Part shown: piece by piece, positions 32,623 through 40,435 of the stretch
Layout: each line of letters begins with the position of its first letter
Numbering within the stretch: the first letter of the stretch is position 1
Source: Methylococcaceae bacterium
GTDB lineage: Bacteria; Pseudomonadota; Gammaproteobacteria; Methylococcales; Methylococcaceae
Length of the DNA stretch: 49,117 nucleotides
Reading direction: 5' to 3'
NCBI GenBank assembly: GCA_004299145.1
Contig: SCQD01000092.1
Span: forward strand, 1-49,117
Notes under the pieces: generated by a model
What the model was told of the DNA's origin: nothing
Seen by the model: only the letters and a program-made list of their open reading frames with translations
Database searches by the model: none
Program-made: the position numbers and the translations under genes

Positions 32623-33870
32623 ATGAAAATTTTACCTTTTATTTGTCAATCCAACCTGATTCCCGGTTTTTTTTATCAGTCTACTTGTGACAATCCTTCC
32701 TATCGGTTGGGACTAGCCGCCAACAATCTGCCGCCGGCCGAAGGTAAATACATCGTGCTGATTGCCGTCATGGATATATGGCGGTTGATAAGGTCCAGTA
32801 CGCAACAATACGGTGTGCCGTTTTTCTACGACGACCTGAGTCCAGCGGTACGCGCTGACGTAAAAAACGGTCGGGCCATCCTGGTGCTCGATTTATCCAA
32901 TGAAGGACCGGTGATTTCCACGGATTTTTTTCGGGCGCTTTTACTCGAAATGGAAGCGTGCCTATCCAGTAAGTCAAGGTTGTTGTTTGTCAGCCAGAAC
33001 AGGAATTTGCATGGCCTGATGCTGTTTGAACTGCCGAATGGCGGAACTGTGCGCATCGAGCATCTTCACTATGATTATTTTATCAAGGAGTTTGCCGTCA
33101 GTATTGACGCCGGTGCAGGAAAAAGCTCAATAACCGCGCTGACGCATCACCCATTTTATGATCAATCCAAAAAACGAAAGCTTGCTCTTTGTCTTAATGG
33201 CGCTACACACAATCATCGATTGCTAACCTGTGCGGCGCTTATCCATATGAATTTACTGGATGAATCGTTGGTTTCGTATCATGGCGCCGCATCTCCAAAA
33301 CAGACCGGTGGTAACGATATCAATGCTTTGTTTGAACAGTTCAACAAGCTTTCCTTTCTTAAAGAAAGCGCGCATGAACTGATCAAGTTGTCACCGCTGT
33401 TTATTGATCGGCCTCTCGGCTTGGGGAATGATTTAGCCTTTACTTTTGAGGTTGATCACTATGACCAAACGTATTTTTCCATAGTGACGGAAACGGATTT
33501 TTTTTGCGGAGAAGTTGACCGCCTAACCGAAAAATCATTTAAGCCAGCCTGTCTTGGTCATCCTTTTTTTATCGTCGGTAATCCTGCCTCAATTGCCGCC
33601 ATGGAATCCTTTGGTTTCGATTGTTTTCGTGACGTATTTCGTCATTCTTACGATTTAACGGAAGATCCTGAAGATAGGTTTTGTTTGTTTTTGCAGGATC
33701 TCGCTCACGTTGTTGCTTTCATCAAAAACAGCCCTGACGATTTTGTGCGTAAAGTGGCTTACGGCGTGTCTCACAACCTGCATTTTGCCCGCTTTGGATT
33801 TTTAAACCAATACAGAATGACTGTTGAAAATGCGGTTTTCGAACGCATGGCCTATCATTTAGGTTTGTAA
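32623..33870 (+). CDS. Unknown protein of glycan loci, possible glycosyltransferase
   Basis: A 415-residue protein without a signal peptide or membrane segment. The C-terminal part has YFSIVTETDFF, then RLTEKSFKPACLGHPFFIVG, NPASIAAMESFGFDCF and RHSYDLTEDPEDRF. A T/S-E-K-x-x-K-P ... P-F motif of this form occurs in GT10 fucosyltransferase-like and exostosin-like enzymes, where it contacts the donor. The first 200 residues are unlike anything I know. It is followed 12 bases later by an LhgO-like oxidase. Assignment as a transferase is an inference from one motif. Confidence 0.5.
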   Translation: MKILPFICQSNLIPGFFYQSTCDNPSYRLGLAANNLPPAEGKYIVLIAVMDIWRLIRSSTQQYGVPFFYDDLSPAVRADVKNGRAILVLDLSNEGPVISTDFFRALLLEMEACLSSKSRLLFVSQNRNLHGLMLFELPNGGTVRIEHLHYDYFIKEFAVSIDAGAGKSSITALTHHPFYDQSKKRKLALCLNGATHNHRLLTCAALIHMNLLDESLVSYHGAASPKQTGGNDINALFEQFNKLSFLKESAHELIKLSPLFIDRPLGLGNDLAFTFEVDHYDQTYFSIVTETDFFCGEVDRLTEKSFKPACLGHPFFIVGNPASIAAMESFGFDCFRDVFRHSYDLTEDPEDRFCLFLQDLAHVVAFIKNSPDDFVRKVAYGVSHNLHFARFGFLNQYRMTVENAVFERMAYHLGL

Positions 33871-33882
33871 GTATTTTTTCAA

Positions 33883-35085
33883 ATGACAGCCCATACATAC
33901 GATTATCTTATCATCGGCGCCGGTATTATGGGGTTGAGCGTGGCGCTGGAATTAACAAAGCGTAATCCTCTCGCTCATATCGCTGTTCTGGAAAAAGAAC
34001 CCGAGCCGGGTTTGCACGCGAGCGGCCGCAATAGCGGCGTGCTGCACTGCGGCATCTATTACGCGAGCGATACGCTGAAAGCGAAGCTGTGCGCCAAAGG
34101 CGCTGCATTGATGCGGGCATTTGCCGAGGAACATTGCATTCCTTGTGAACGTAACGGCAAGATTATTATTCCGACCAGTGCGCAAGATTTGCCTACCGTT
34201 GAGCGGTTGTTGAGCAATGCCGCCGATCATGGCATACGCGCCGAGAAACTGGATGTGCAGGCCGTCAAAGCACTTGAACCCTACGCCAATCCCTATCAGG
34301 TGGGCATTCACTGCCCCGATACCGCCGTCATTGACGGCAAGGGTGTTATTCAGCAGCTTAGGCGAATGCTGGAGGCACAAGGCGTGCGCTTTTTTTGGAA
34401 TTGCAAAATTGTCGAAGTGGTGCCGGCGGCAAAATGCGTTAAATCTGCGACCGATAGTTTCAGCTACGGTTATTTACTGAATTGTGCGGGAGCACACGCC
34501 GACCGCTTGGCGAAAATGTTTGGTTTGGCACAAAACCATGCCTTGGTGCCGTTTAAAGGGATTTATTACAAGCTGAGCCCGCGTAGCGCCGGGCTGGTTA
34601 AAAACAGTATCTACCCTGTCCCCGATATTGCCTTGCCATTTTTAGGCGTGCATTTGACGCGCGTGATCAGCGGCGATGTTTATGTCGGTCCGACGGCTAT
34701 TCCCGCGTTGGGCCGTGAAAATTATGGCTTGTTGCAAGGTATTGAGTGGGCTGAGTCGCTGACCATTGCGCAGCGCTTGGCGCAGTTATATTGGGATAAT
34801 TCGCAAAATTTCAGGCTGCTGGCACACAGCGAGATGAAGAAATATTTGAAAACTTATTTTCTGGATGCCGCGCGCAAACTGGTGCCTGCGCTTAAGGCGG
34901 AGGATTTGTTGCCCACGCAAAAATCCGGCATCAGACCGCAATTGGTGAATATTGCCGAGCAGCGTTTGGAAATGGATTATCTGTTGGAGCATACGGAAAA
35001 TTCTTTGCACGTGCTCAATGCGATCTCGCCGGCTTTTACCTGTGGTTTTGCGTTTGCCGAACTTTTGGTGGATAGGATGCCATGA
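33883..35085 (+). CDS. lhgO: LhgO-like FAD-dependent L-2-hydroxyacid oxidase
   Basis: DAO-family flavoprotein of 400 residues, close to L-2-hydroxyglutarate dehydrogenase (LhgO). The FAD loop is YLIIGAGIMGLSVALELTKR; LHASGRNSGVLHCGIYYA, VPFKGIYYKLSP, VYVGPTAIPALGRENYG and KSGIRPQLVN follow the LhgO pattern. It would oxidise an L-2-hydroxyacid to a 2-oxoacid, passing electrons to quinone. Its presence at the end of a glycan operon is unusual; it may act on an acidic sugar or be a stray metabolic gene. It overlaps a truncated gmd start (ATGA). Confidence 0.87.
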   Translation: MTAHTYDYLIIGAGIMGLSVALELTKRNPLAHIAVLEKEPEPGLHASGRNSGVLHCGIYYASDTLKAKLCAKGAALMRAFAEEHCIPCERNGKIIIPTSAQDLPTVERLLSNAADHGIRAEKLDVQAVKALEPYANPYQVGIHCPDTAVIDGKGVIQQLRRMLEAQGVRFFWNCKIVEVVPAAKCVKSATDSFSYGYLLNCAGAHADRLAKMFGLAQNHALVPFKGIYYKLSPRSAGLVKNSIYPVPDIALPFLGVHLTRVISGDVYVGPTAIPALGRENYGLLQGIEWAESLTIAQRLAQLYWDNSQNFRLLAHSEMKKYLKTYFLDAARKLVPALKAEDLLPTQKSGIRPQLVNIAEQRLEMDYLLEHTENSLHVLNAISPAFTCGFAFAELLVDRMP

Positions 35086-35171
35086 GAAAAGTCGCACTGA
35101 TCACGGGCATTACCGGACAGGATGGTTTTTATCTGGCAGGGTTTCTCTTCGACGTTCATTTGTCATCTTAA
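35082..35171 (+). pseudogene. gmd: Truncated GDP-mannose 4,6-dehydratase (gmd), N-terminal stump
   Basis: A 29-codon frame starts with ATG overlapping the lhgO stop (ATGA). Its first residues, MRKVALITGITGQDGFYLAG, are the N-terminal Rossmann motif of Gmd. After about residue 22 the similarity stops, and a foreign tail leads to a stop codon that overlaps the 3' end of the TonB receptor gene on the other strand. The normal length is about 350-370 residues, so more than 90 percent is missing. The break, near 35150, marks where the glycan island was joined to, or cut from, the zur region. Confidence 0.75.
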
Positions 35172-37243
35172 TAGTCGATGCGTATCCCTATCTCCGCCCC
35201 ACGCCCCGGTTCCGGCGCGAAGTTGCGCAAATAAGACGTGGCGTTGCGGATGTTTTCGTTGAGCAGGTTATTGCCTTTGGCGAACAGCATGACGTCGGCT
35301 CCCTGGAAATTTTTTACCTGATATTGGGTGCCGATGTTCAGCAGCAAGTAACCGTCGGTCGGCGTTTCAAAGTCGCCGGCGTAGGGTTGCGAATCGGCGC
35401 GGGTCAGGCGCAGGTAGCTGATCAGTTTGCCGTGGCTGTGGTCCAGTTGCACGCCATAGCGCAACGGCGGCAGACGCGGCACGTCGCTGCCGTCCTTGAA
35501 CTGACCACGGGTGTAGTCGCTGAACAAGGTCAGGTCCAGCACGCCGTGGCTGTTTTCCATCACCGGAAAAATCAGCTTGGCCTCGTAGCCTTTGAATATC
35601 GCGTCCTGCTGGCCGCTGACGAGCAGTGGCACGCAGTCGGCGACGCAGGGATTGCCGTCTTCGTCGACGAACCGGCCGCTGCGCTGCTGGTAGATGTAAT
35701 CGCCGGCCCAGTTGTGGAACAGGTCGAATTCGGCGCGCATCCAGTCGGCTTTAAAACGATAGCCCAGGTCCAGGTTGTAACTGGTTTCCTCGCGCAAGCC
35801 GATGTTGCCGCGCTCGTAGCTGCGGGTGGCGTCGTGATAGCCGTCGGACAGCAGTTCTTGTACCTGGGGCGCGCGCGCGGAGCGGGTCAGGCCCAAATTG
35901 AAGCTGTGGCTGTCGTCGAGTTTCCACAACGCCGACGCGGACGCGCTGACCGGGGTGTAGCTCAAGCCGGCCATGGTTTGCGGAGCAAAGCCGCCGCGAA
36001 GCGGTATCACTAAGGCTTCTTGAATGTCGGTTTGTTCGACGCGGGTGCCGAGCTGGTAGTTGATGGCACCGACGTCGAACGATTCCACCGCAAACAGGCC
36101 GTAGCTGTGGATTTGCGAATGCGGCACGATGCTCGCGCCGCTGAGTTTTTCGATGGCGTCGAAGTCACTGGCCTGCGCCTGCAAGCCGACCGTGCCGCGC
36201 AACGGCCCTATGTCCTGATGCACCAGCTCCAGCCGGCCTTCATAGGACTGGTTGGTATAAAAAGCGCCGGGTTCGCCGTTGGTGATTTCGGTATGCTGGT
36301 AATCGGTGTAGCCCAGGCGGGTGCGCAGGGTTTTGGCAAAGCGGAACGGCTCGTTCAGTTCGCTTTTGAAGTCGTATTTGTCCTGGCGCATGGCGATGCG
36401 CGTGGTCTCCTCGCCGCTGCCGTCCGGAGCGATGCCGTAGTTGTTTTCCAGGTGGTTGATGGATACGCCGGCAAAACCGGGCGCGCCGATCCAGGATGCG
36501 CCCGCCGAACCGCTGATGGCGTCGGCGCCGCTGTTGTTGAGAAAACCGTGGGGATTATCGGTCACCGTCAGCGCAGGATCAGTAACGGCCACGGCGCGCG
36601 TGTCGATGCCGGTGCCGCCGATGGCGAGGTTGCCGCGGTCCCGGTAAAAGCCGTCCAGGTGATAGGCAATACTGCCCTGGCCGCCTTCCAGCTTCAGGGT
36701 GGTGCTGGTTTCGTCGCTGCTGGAGTCGAAGCGCTGTTCCAGCGCGCCGCCCAGCGCTTTTTCGGGCAGATAAGCCGGAATGCGGTTGTCGATGACGTTG
36801 ACCACGCCACCGATGGCGCCGCCGCCGTACAGCAAGGTGGCTGGGCCGCGCAGCACTTCGATGCGTTCCGCCAGCAGTGGTTCGACGCTGGTGGCGTGAT
36901 CCGGGCTGAGGGCGGAAGCGTCGTTGCTGCCGATGCCGTTGCCCAGCACGCGCACGCGCGGACCGCTTTGGCCGCGGATGACCGGCGTGCCGACGCCGGG
37001 GCCGAACGATTGGCTGCTGATGCCCAGTTCCTGCTTCAAGGTTTCGCCGATGCTGTGGCCGGTTTTCAGGCGCAATTCGTCCCCGCTCAGTATGGTGAGC
37101 GGTACTCCGGTTTCCGGCAATTCTTCCAAGGCCGGTGCGGTAACGACCACCGATTCCAACTCGGTCAGCGCCGCTTCCTCCGCCTGTGCCGGTGTCGTCA
37201 GTACTCCGACCGCAGCCAGCAATAGTGCCGTTTTTTTATACAT
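35168..37243 (-). CDS. znuD: TonB-dependent receptor, ZnuD-like zinc uptake
   Basis: Outer-membrane TonB-dependent receptor of 691 residues. The signal peptide is about 1-24 (YKKTALLLAAVGVLTTPAQA); the TonB box region is LESVVVTAPA. The plug holds VIRGQSGPRVRVLGNGIGSN and ERIEVLRGPATLLYGGGAIG, and a 22-strand barrel follows, ending RGAEIGIRIDY. A short loop NPCVADCVPLL with two cysteines and histidine-containing loops suit zinc binding. I start at the ATG at 37243, which has GAGGAA 6 bases upstream; a TTG four codons earlier would swallow that site. Downstream of zur, with a Zur-box-like palindrome 40 bases before the start, it is probably repressed in zinc excess. Confidence 0.87.
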   Translation of the reverse strand: MYKKTALLLAAVGVLTTPAQAEEAALTELESVVVTAPALEELPETGVPLTILSGDELRLKTGHSIGETLKQELGISSQSFGPGVGTPVIRGQSGPRVRVLGNGIGSNDASALSPDHATSVEPLLAERIEVLRGPATLLYGGGAIGGVVNVIDNRIPAYLPEKALGGALEQRFDSSSDETSTTLKLEGGQGSIAYHLDGFYRDRGNLAIGGTGIDTRAVAVTDPALTVTDNPHGFLNNSGADAISGSAGASWIGAPGFAGVSINHLENNYGIAPDGSGEETTRIAMRQDKYDFKSELNEPFRFAKTLRTRLGYTDYQHTEITNGEPGAFYTNQSYEGRLELVHQDIGPLRGTVGLQAQASDFDAIEKLSGASIVPHSQIHSYGLFAVESFDVGAINYQLGTRVEQTDIQEALVIPLRGGFAPQTMAGLSYTPVSASASALWKLDDSHSFNLGLTRSARAPQVQELLSDGYHDATRSYERGNIGLREETSYNLDLGYRFKADWMRAEFDLFHNWAGDYIYQQRSGRFVDEDGNPCVADCVPLLVSGQQDAIFKGYEAKLIFPVMENSHGVLDLTLFSDYTRGQFKDGSDVPRLPPLRYGVQLDHSHGKLISYLRLTRADSQPYAGDFETPTDGYLLLNIGTQYQVKNFQGADVMLFAKGNNLLNENIRNATSYLRNFAPEPGRGAEIGIRIDY

Positions 37244-37282
37244 GTTGTTCCTCAATCGCGTTCCAATGAATGACCTGAATCA

Positions 37283-37300
37283 AATGTTATATCATTACAT
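37283..37300. promoter_or_regulatory. Zur-box-like palindrome before the TonB receptor gene
   Basis: AATGTTATATCATTACAT matches the gammaproteobacterial Zur operator (AATGTTATA-N-TATAACATT type): the left half is perfect and the right half has two differences. It ends 40 bases upstream of the receptor start codon, where bound Zur would block RNA polymerase. Confidence 0.55.
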
Positions 37301-37369
37301 ACAGCCGGCCATGGATAGCCGGAAAACTTGTGCCAGCCTTCATCGCGGCTATTTTTGCTTTACTTTGAA

Positions 37370-37897
37370 TCACGCCGGTTGGGCGGGCGGGACGCCCGCG
37401 CTCCCAGGGGCTGCGCCGGCCACGCAATGGGCGCACAGCCCATGGATTTCGATGGCTTTGCGGTGCACGCTGAATCCGGCCTGCTGCATTTCTTCGGCCA
37501 GCGCGGCCATCACCGCGACGGCGGGTCTTTCCTCGACTTCGTGGCAATGCCGGCAAATCAGCAGCAACAACTCGTGCCGGCGGTCCGAGCACACGCAGCC
37601 GATGAAGGCGTTGAGGCTTTCCACGCGATGGATCAAGCCCTGTTCGACCAAAAATTCCAGTGCGCGGTAAATCGTCACCGGTTTGGCTGCCTGCTCGTAG
37701 GGCTTGATGCGGTCCAGCAAGTCATAAGCCTTGACCGCCCGGTGGCTTTCCCAAATCAGCTCCAGCACTTTGCGGCGGATGGGCGTAAAGCGCGCACCGC
37801 GGTGCATGCACAACTGTTCCGCAGTGTGGATTGCTTTATCGATGCAGTCGTGGTGGTCGTGTGGAGCAGCCGGCGTCGGTGCGGCCTGGGTTTGCAT
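37370..37897 (-). CDS. zur: Zinc uptake regulator Zur (Fur family)
   Basis: Fur-family metal-dependent repressor of 175 residues. The winged helix is RFTPIRRKVLELIWESHRAV ... KPVTIYRALEFLVEQGLIHR, and VESLNAFIGC is a Zur-specific stretch. Zinc sites are CRHC with a second CAHC pair near the C-terminus, plus the His-rich N-terminus (PHDHHDC). The last residues are Ala/Pro-rich and low in complexity (AGAAPGSAGVPPAQPA). It precedes the ZnuD-like receptor on the same strand and has a Zur-like palindrome upstream, so feedback control is likely. Confidence 0.92.
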   Translation of the reverse strand: MQTQAAPTPAAPHDHHDCIDKAIHTAEQLCMHRGARFTPIRRKVLELIWESHRAVKAYDLLDRIKPYEQAAKPVTIYRALEFLVEQGLIHRVESLNAFIGCVCSDRRHELLLLICRHCHEVEERPAVAVMAALAEEMQQAGFSVHRKAIEIHGLCAHCVAGAAPGSAGVPPAQPA

Positions 37898-37927
37898 GGA
37901 ATTTCACGCTCCGAATGCGGTTGGGTT

Positions 37928-37940
37928 GTTATTTTATAAC
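37928..37940. promoter_or_regulatory. Zur-box-like palindrome upstream of zur
   Basis: GTTAT-TTT-ATAAC is a perfect 5-base dyad 31 bases before the zur start codon, set in an AT-rich stretch that may overlap its promoter. It resembles the core TGTTAT..ATAACA of Zur operators. It also lies 141 bases before eutB on the opposite strand and might influence it. Confidence 0.45.
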
Positions 37941-38081
37941 GTTACGCATCAGCGTCCAACGCTACCACCTACTCCCCGGCCTCCCCCTGCGTTTTGACTC
38001 CGCCCAGGCGGCCAAAACGCTGTCGGCGTTTGGGTATAGAATGCCCCTTCCGTCATGCAGATTGCAGGCTTCGACAGTCCC

Positions 38082-39467
38082 ATGTATAGCCAAACCATCG
38101 GTCAGCGCGTCTATCACTACCCCGACCTGAAAACACTATTGGCCAAAGCCTCTCCGGAACGTTCAGGTGATCAGTTGGCCGGGGTCGCGGCGCACAGTGC
38201 CGAAGAGCGGGTGGCGGCCGGCATGGCGCTGATGGAGGTGCCGCTGCGGCGCTTCCTGGAAGAGGCTTTGATTCCTTACGAGGAAGACGAAGTCACCCGC
38301 CTGATACTCGACAGCCATGACGCCGAGGCGTTTGCGCCGGCGGCCGCCTTCAGCGTGGGCGAGTTGCGCGACTGGCTGTTGTCGGAGCAGGCTGATGGTG
38401 AGACTTTGACACGCTTGGCGCCGGGCTTGACGCCGGAAATGGCGGCGGCGGTGTCCAAGTTGATGCGCAATCAGGACTTGATCGCCGTGGCGCGCAAATG
38501 CCGGGTGGTGACCCGCTTTCGCAGCACCATCGGCTTGCCGGGCCGGCTGTCCACGCGCTTGCAGCCCAATCATCCCACCGACGACGCCAAGGGCATACTG
38601 GCGTCCACCCTCGACGGCCTGCTGTACGCCAACGGCGATGCGGTCATCGGCATCAACCCCGCTTCCGACAGTCTGGCTGCCACGCTGAATCTGCTGCGCC
38701 TGCTGGACGACTTGCGCAACGCCTACGCCATTCCCACCCAGAGCTGCGTGCTGGCCCACGTCACCGGCTTGCTGAGCATCATGGAGCGCGATGTCCACGC
38801 CCCGGTGGATCTGGTTTTCCAGTCCATCGCCGGCACCGAAGCGGCCAATACCAGTTTCGGCATTTCCCTGAGTTTGCTGCAGGAAGCCTGGGATGCGGCG
38901 CGCAGCCTCAAGCGCGGCACGGTGGGCGACAATGTCATGTATTTTGAAACCGGCCAGGGCAGCGCGCTGTCGGCGGGAGCCCACGGCGGGCTGGATCAGC
39001 AGACTTGCGAGGCGCGCGCCTATGCCGTGGCGCGCCGTTTCCAGCCGTTGCTGGTAAACACGGTGGTGGGCTTTATCGGCCCGGAATATTTATACGACGG
39101 CAAGCAGATCACCCGCGCCGGCCTGGAAGATCATTTTTGCGGCAAGCTGCTGGGTCTGCCCATGGGTTGCGACGTTTGCTATACCAATCACGCCGAAGCC
39201 GACCAGAACGACATGGATACCTTGCTGACCCTGCTGGGCGTGGCCGGCGTGAACTTCATCATGGGCGTGCCGGGCGCCGACGACATCATGCTCAACTATC
39301 AGAGCACTTCTTTTCACGACGCGCTGTATTTGCGCGAAGTGCTGGGTTTGCGGCCCGCGCCGGAATTCGAGGACTGGTTGTTGCGCCTGGGGTTGATGAC
39401 GCCCGCCAACCGTTTGGCGCCGCGCGGCCCGGCGCTACCCATGCTGGAATATTTACAGAGGCTATGA
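38082..39467 (+). CDS. eutB: Ethanolamine ammonia-lyase large subunit
   Basis: Adenosylcobalamin-dependent ethanolamine ammonia-lyase heavy chain, 461 residues; cleaves ethanolamine to acetaldehyde and ammonia. The core is unmistakable: YHYPDLKTLLAKASPERSGD, LQPNHPTDDAKGILASTLDG, AVIGINPASDSLAATLNLL, MYFETGQGSALSAGAHGG and NFIMGVPGADDIMLNYQSTS. I start at the ATG at 38082 because the family begins MY-x-T-x-G; an ATG nine codons upstream is an alternative. It overlaps eutC by ATGA. No microcompartment, EutA reactivase, EutR or permease genes are visible. No cobalamin riboswitch is seen in the 184 bases upstream. Confidence 0.95.
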   Translation: MYSQTIGQRVYHYPDLKTLLAKASPERSGDQLAGVAAHSAEERVAAGMALMEVPLRRFLEEALIPYEEDEVTRLILDSHDAEAFAPAAAFSVGELRDWLLSEQADGETLTRLAPGLTPEMAAAVSKLMRNQDLIAVARKCRVVTRFRSTIGLPGRLSTRLQPNHPTDDAKGILASTLDGLLYANGDAVIGINPASDSLAATLNLLRLLDDLRNAYAIPTQSCVLAHVTGLLSIMERDVHAPVDLVFQSIAGTEAANTSFGISLSLLQEAWDAARSLKRGTVGDNVMYFETGQGSALSAGAHGGLDQQTCEARAYAVARRFQPLLVNTVVGFIGPEYLYDGKQITRAGLEDHFCGKLLGLPMGCDVCYTNHAEADQNDMDTLLTLLGVAGVNFIMGVPGADDIMLNYQSTSFHDALYLREVLGLRPAPEFEDWLLRLGLMTPANRLAPRGPALPMLEYLQRL

Positions 39468-40273
39468 TGGAAAACTCAGCCGTTCATGCCGATAGCTGGC
39501 AAGCCTTGCGCCGTTTCACCGACGCCCGCATCGCCTTGGGCCGTGCCGGCCACGCGCTGCCCACGGCGGCGGTGATGGCGTTTCAACTCAGCCACGCTCA
39601 GGCGCGCGACGCGGTGAATCAGACGGTGGATTTCAGCGGCGTGGCAACCGGGTTGAGTGCATTGGGCTTTGGCGTGCACCACCTGCACAGCCAGGCGGCG
39701 GATAGGCCGGAGTTTTTAAAGCGGCCCGATCTGGGGCGCTTGCTGGCGGAAGACGCGCAGCGGCAGTTGCAAGCCGCATCGTCCACGCTGAGCGGTTGTG
39801 AAGTGGTGTTCGTGATCGGCGACGGCTTGTCGGCCTGGGCGGTGCAGCGCCATGCCGTGCCGCTGCTGGCGGAGACCGTGGCGCGGCTGGCCGGCATCCG
39901 GCTGTGTCCCACGGTGTTTTTGGCGCAGCAGGCGCGGGTGGCGCTGGGCGATGAAGTCGGCGCGGCGTTGCAATCCCGTCTGGTGGTGATCCTTATCGGT
40001 GAGCGGCCGGGCTTGAGTTCGCCGGATAGCCTGGGCGTTTATCTGACCTATGCGCCACAACGGGGCCGGCAAAATGCCGAGCGCAATTGCATTTCCAACG
40101 TGCGGCCGGAAGGCCTGGGCTATGCCGCCGCCGCATCAGCGCTGGCGGGGTTGATCCGCGAGGCATTGCGCCTGCAATTGAGCGGGGTGGGCTTGAAGCT
40201 GGAGGAAAAGCTGTTGGTGGCCGGTGCAGGCAATGACCTGTTGCCGGCTGGTTCCATAGCCGAGGGCGTTTGA
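39464..40273 (+). CDS. eutC: Ethanolamine ammonia-lyase small subunit
   Basis: Light chain of ethanolamine ammonia-lyase, 269 residues; binds the adenosylcobalamin lower side with EutB. Family motifs: RFTDARIALGRAGHALPTAA, FQLSHAQARDAV, DYLKRPDLGR-like FLKRPDLGRLL, VIGDGLSAWAVQRHAVPLL and ERPGLSSPDSLGVYLTYAPQ followed by RNCISNVRPEGLGY. ATG 39464 overlaps the eutB stop; a much longer frame reading back into eutB is a shadow. The two genes seem to form a complete operon. Confidence 0.95.
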   Translation: MMENSAVHADSWQALRRFTDARIALGRAGHALPTAAVMAFQLSHAQARDAVNQTVDFSGVATGLSALGFGVHHLHSQAADRPEFLKRPDLGRLLAEDAQRQLQAASSTLSGCEVVFVIGDGLSAWAVQRHAVPLLAETVARLAGIRLCPTVFLAQQARVALGDEVGAALQSRLVVILIGERPGLSSPDSLGVYLTYAPQRGRQNAERNCISNVRPEGLGYAAAASALAGLIREALRLQLSGVGLKLEEKLLVAGAGNDLLPAGSIAEGV

Positions 40274-40339
40274 CTAAGGATCCGGCTCAAAATAATTTGC
40301 TGTTCGAGGCTAGGAACCAGGGGTTAGGGGCTAAATTTC

Positions 40340-40404
40340 TGACCACTGACCACTGACCACTGACCACTGACCACTGACCACTGACCACTGACCACTGACC
40401 ACTG
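40340..40404. repeat. Heptanucleotide tandem repeat (TGACCAC, nine copies)
   Basis: Nine exact copies of TGACCAC in a row followed by TG, in the 162-base gap between eutC and the convergent HDOD gene. Exact copies suggest recent slippage. The unit is not a multiple of three, but no gene spans it, so phase variation of a coding frame is unlikely here. Confidence 0.95.
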
Positions 40405-40435
40405 CGATCCCTATAGCTTTGAGCAATGGCATAAC

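Noticed and set aside
1-35171. CRISPR array or prophage within the accessory region
   Set aside because: No regularly spaced direct repeats, no integrase, phage structural or Cas genes were seen; the only tandem repeat is the spacer-free heptamer at 40.3 kb.
34952-37225. Long plus-strand frames (353 and 401 codons) opposite the TonB receptor
   Set aside because: Mirror frames of a GC-rich gene; repetitive Ala/Val/Gly-rich translation, no motifs.
37941-38081. Possible cobalamin riboswitch before eutB
   Set aside because: The stretch is too short and shows no B12-box-like conserved sequence or matching helices.
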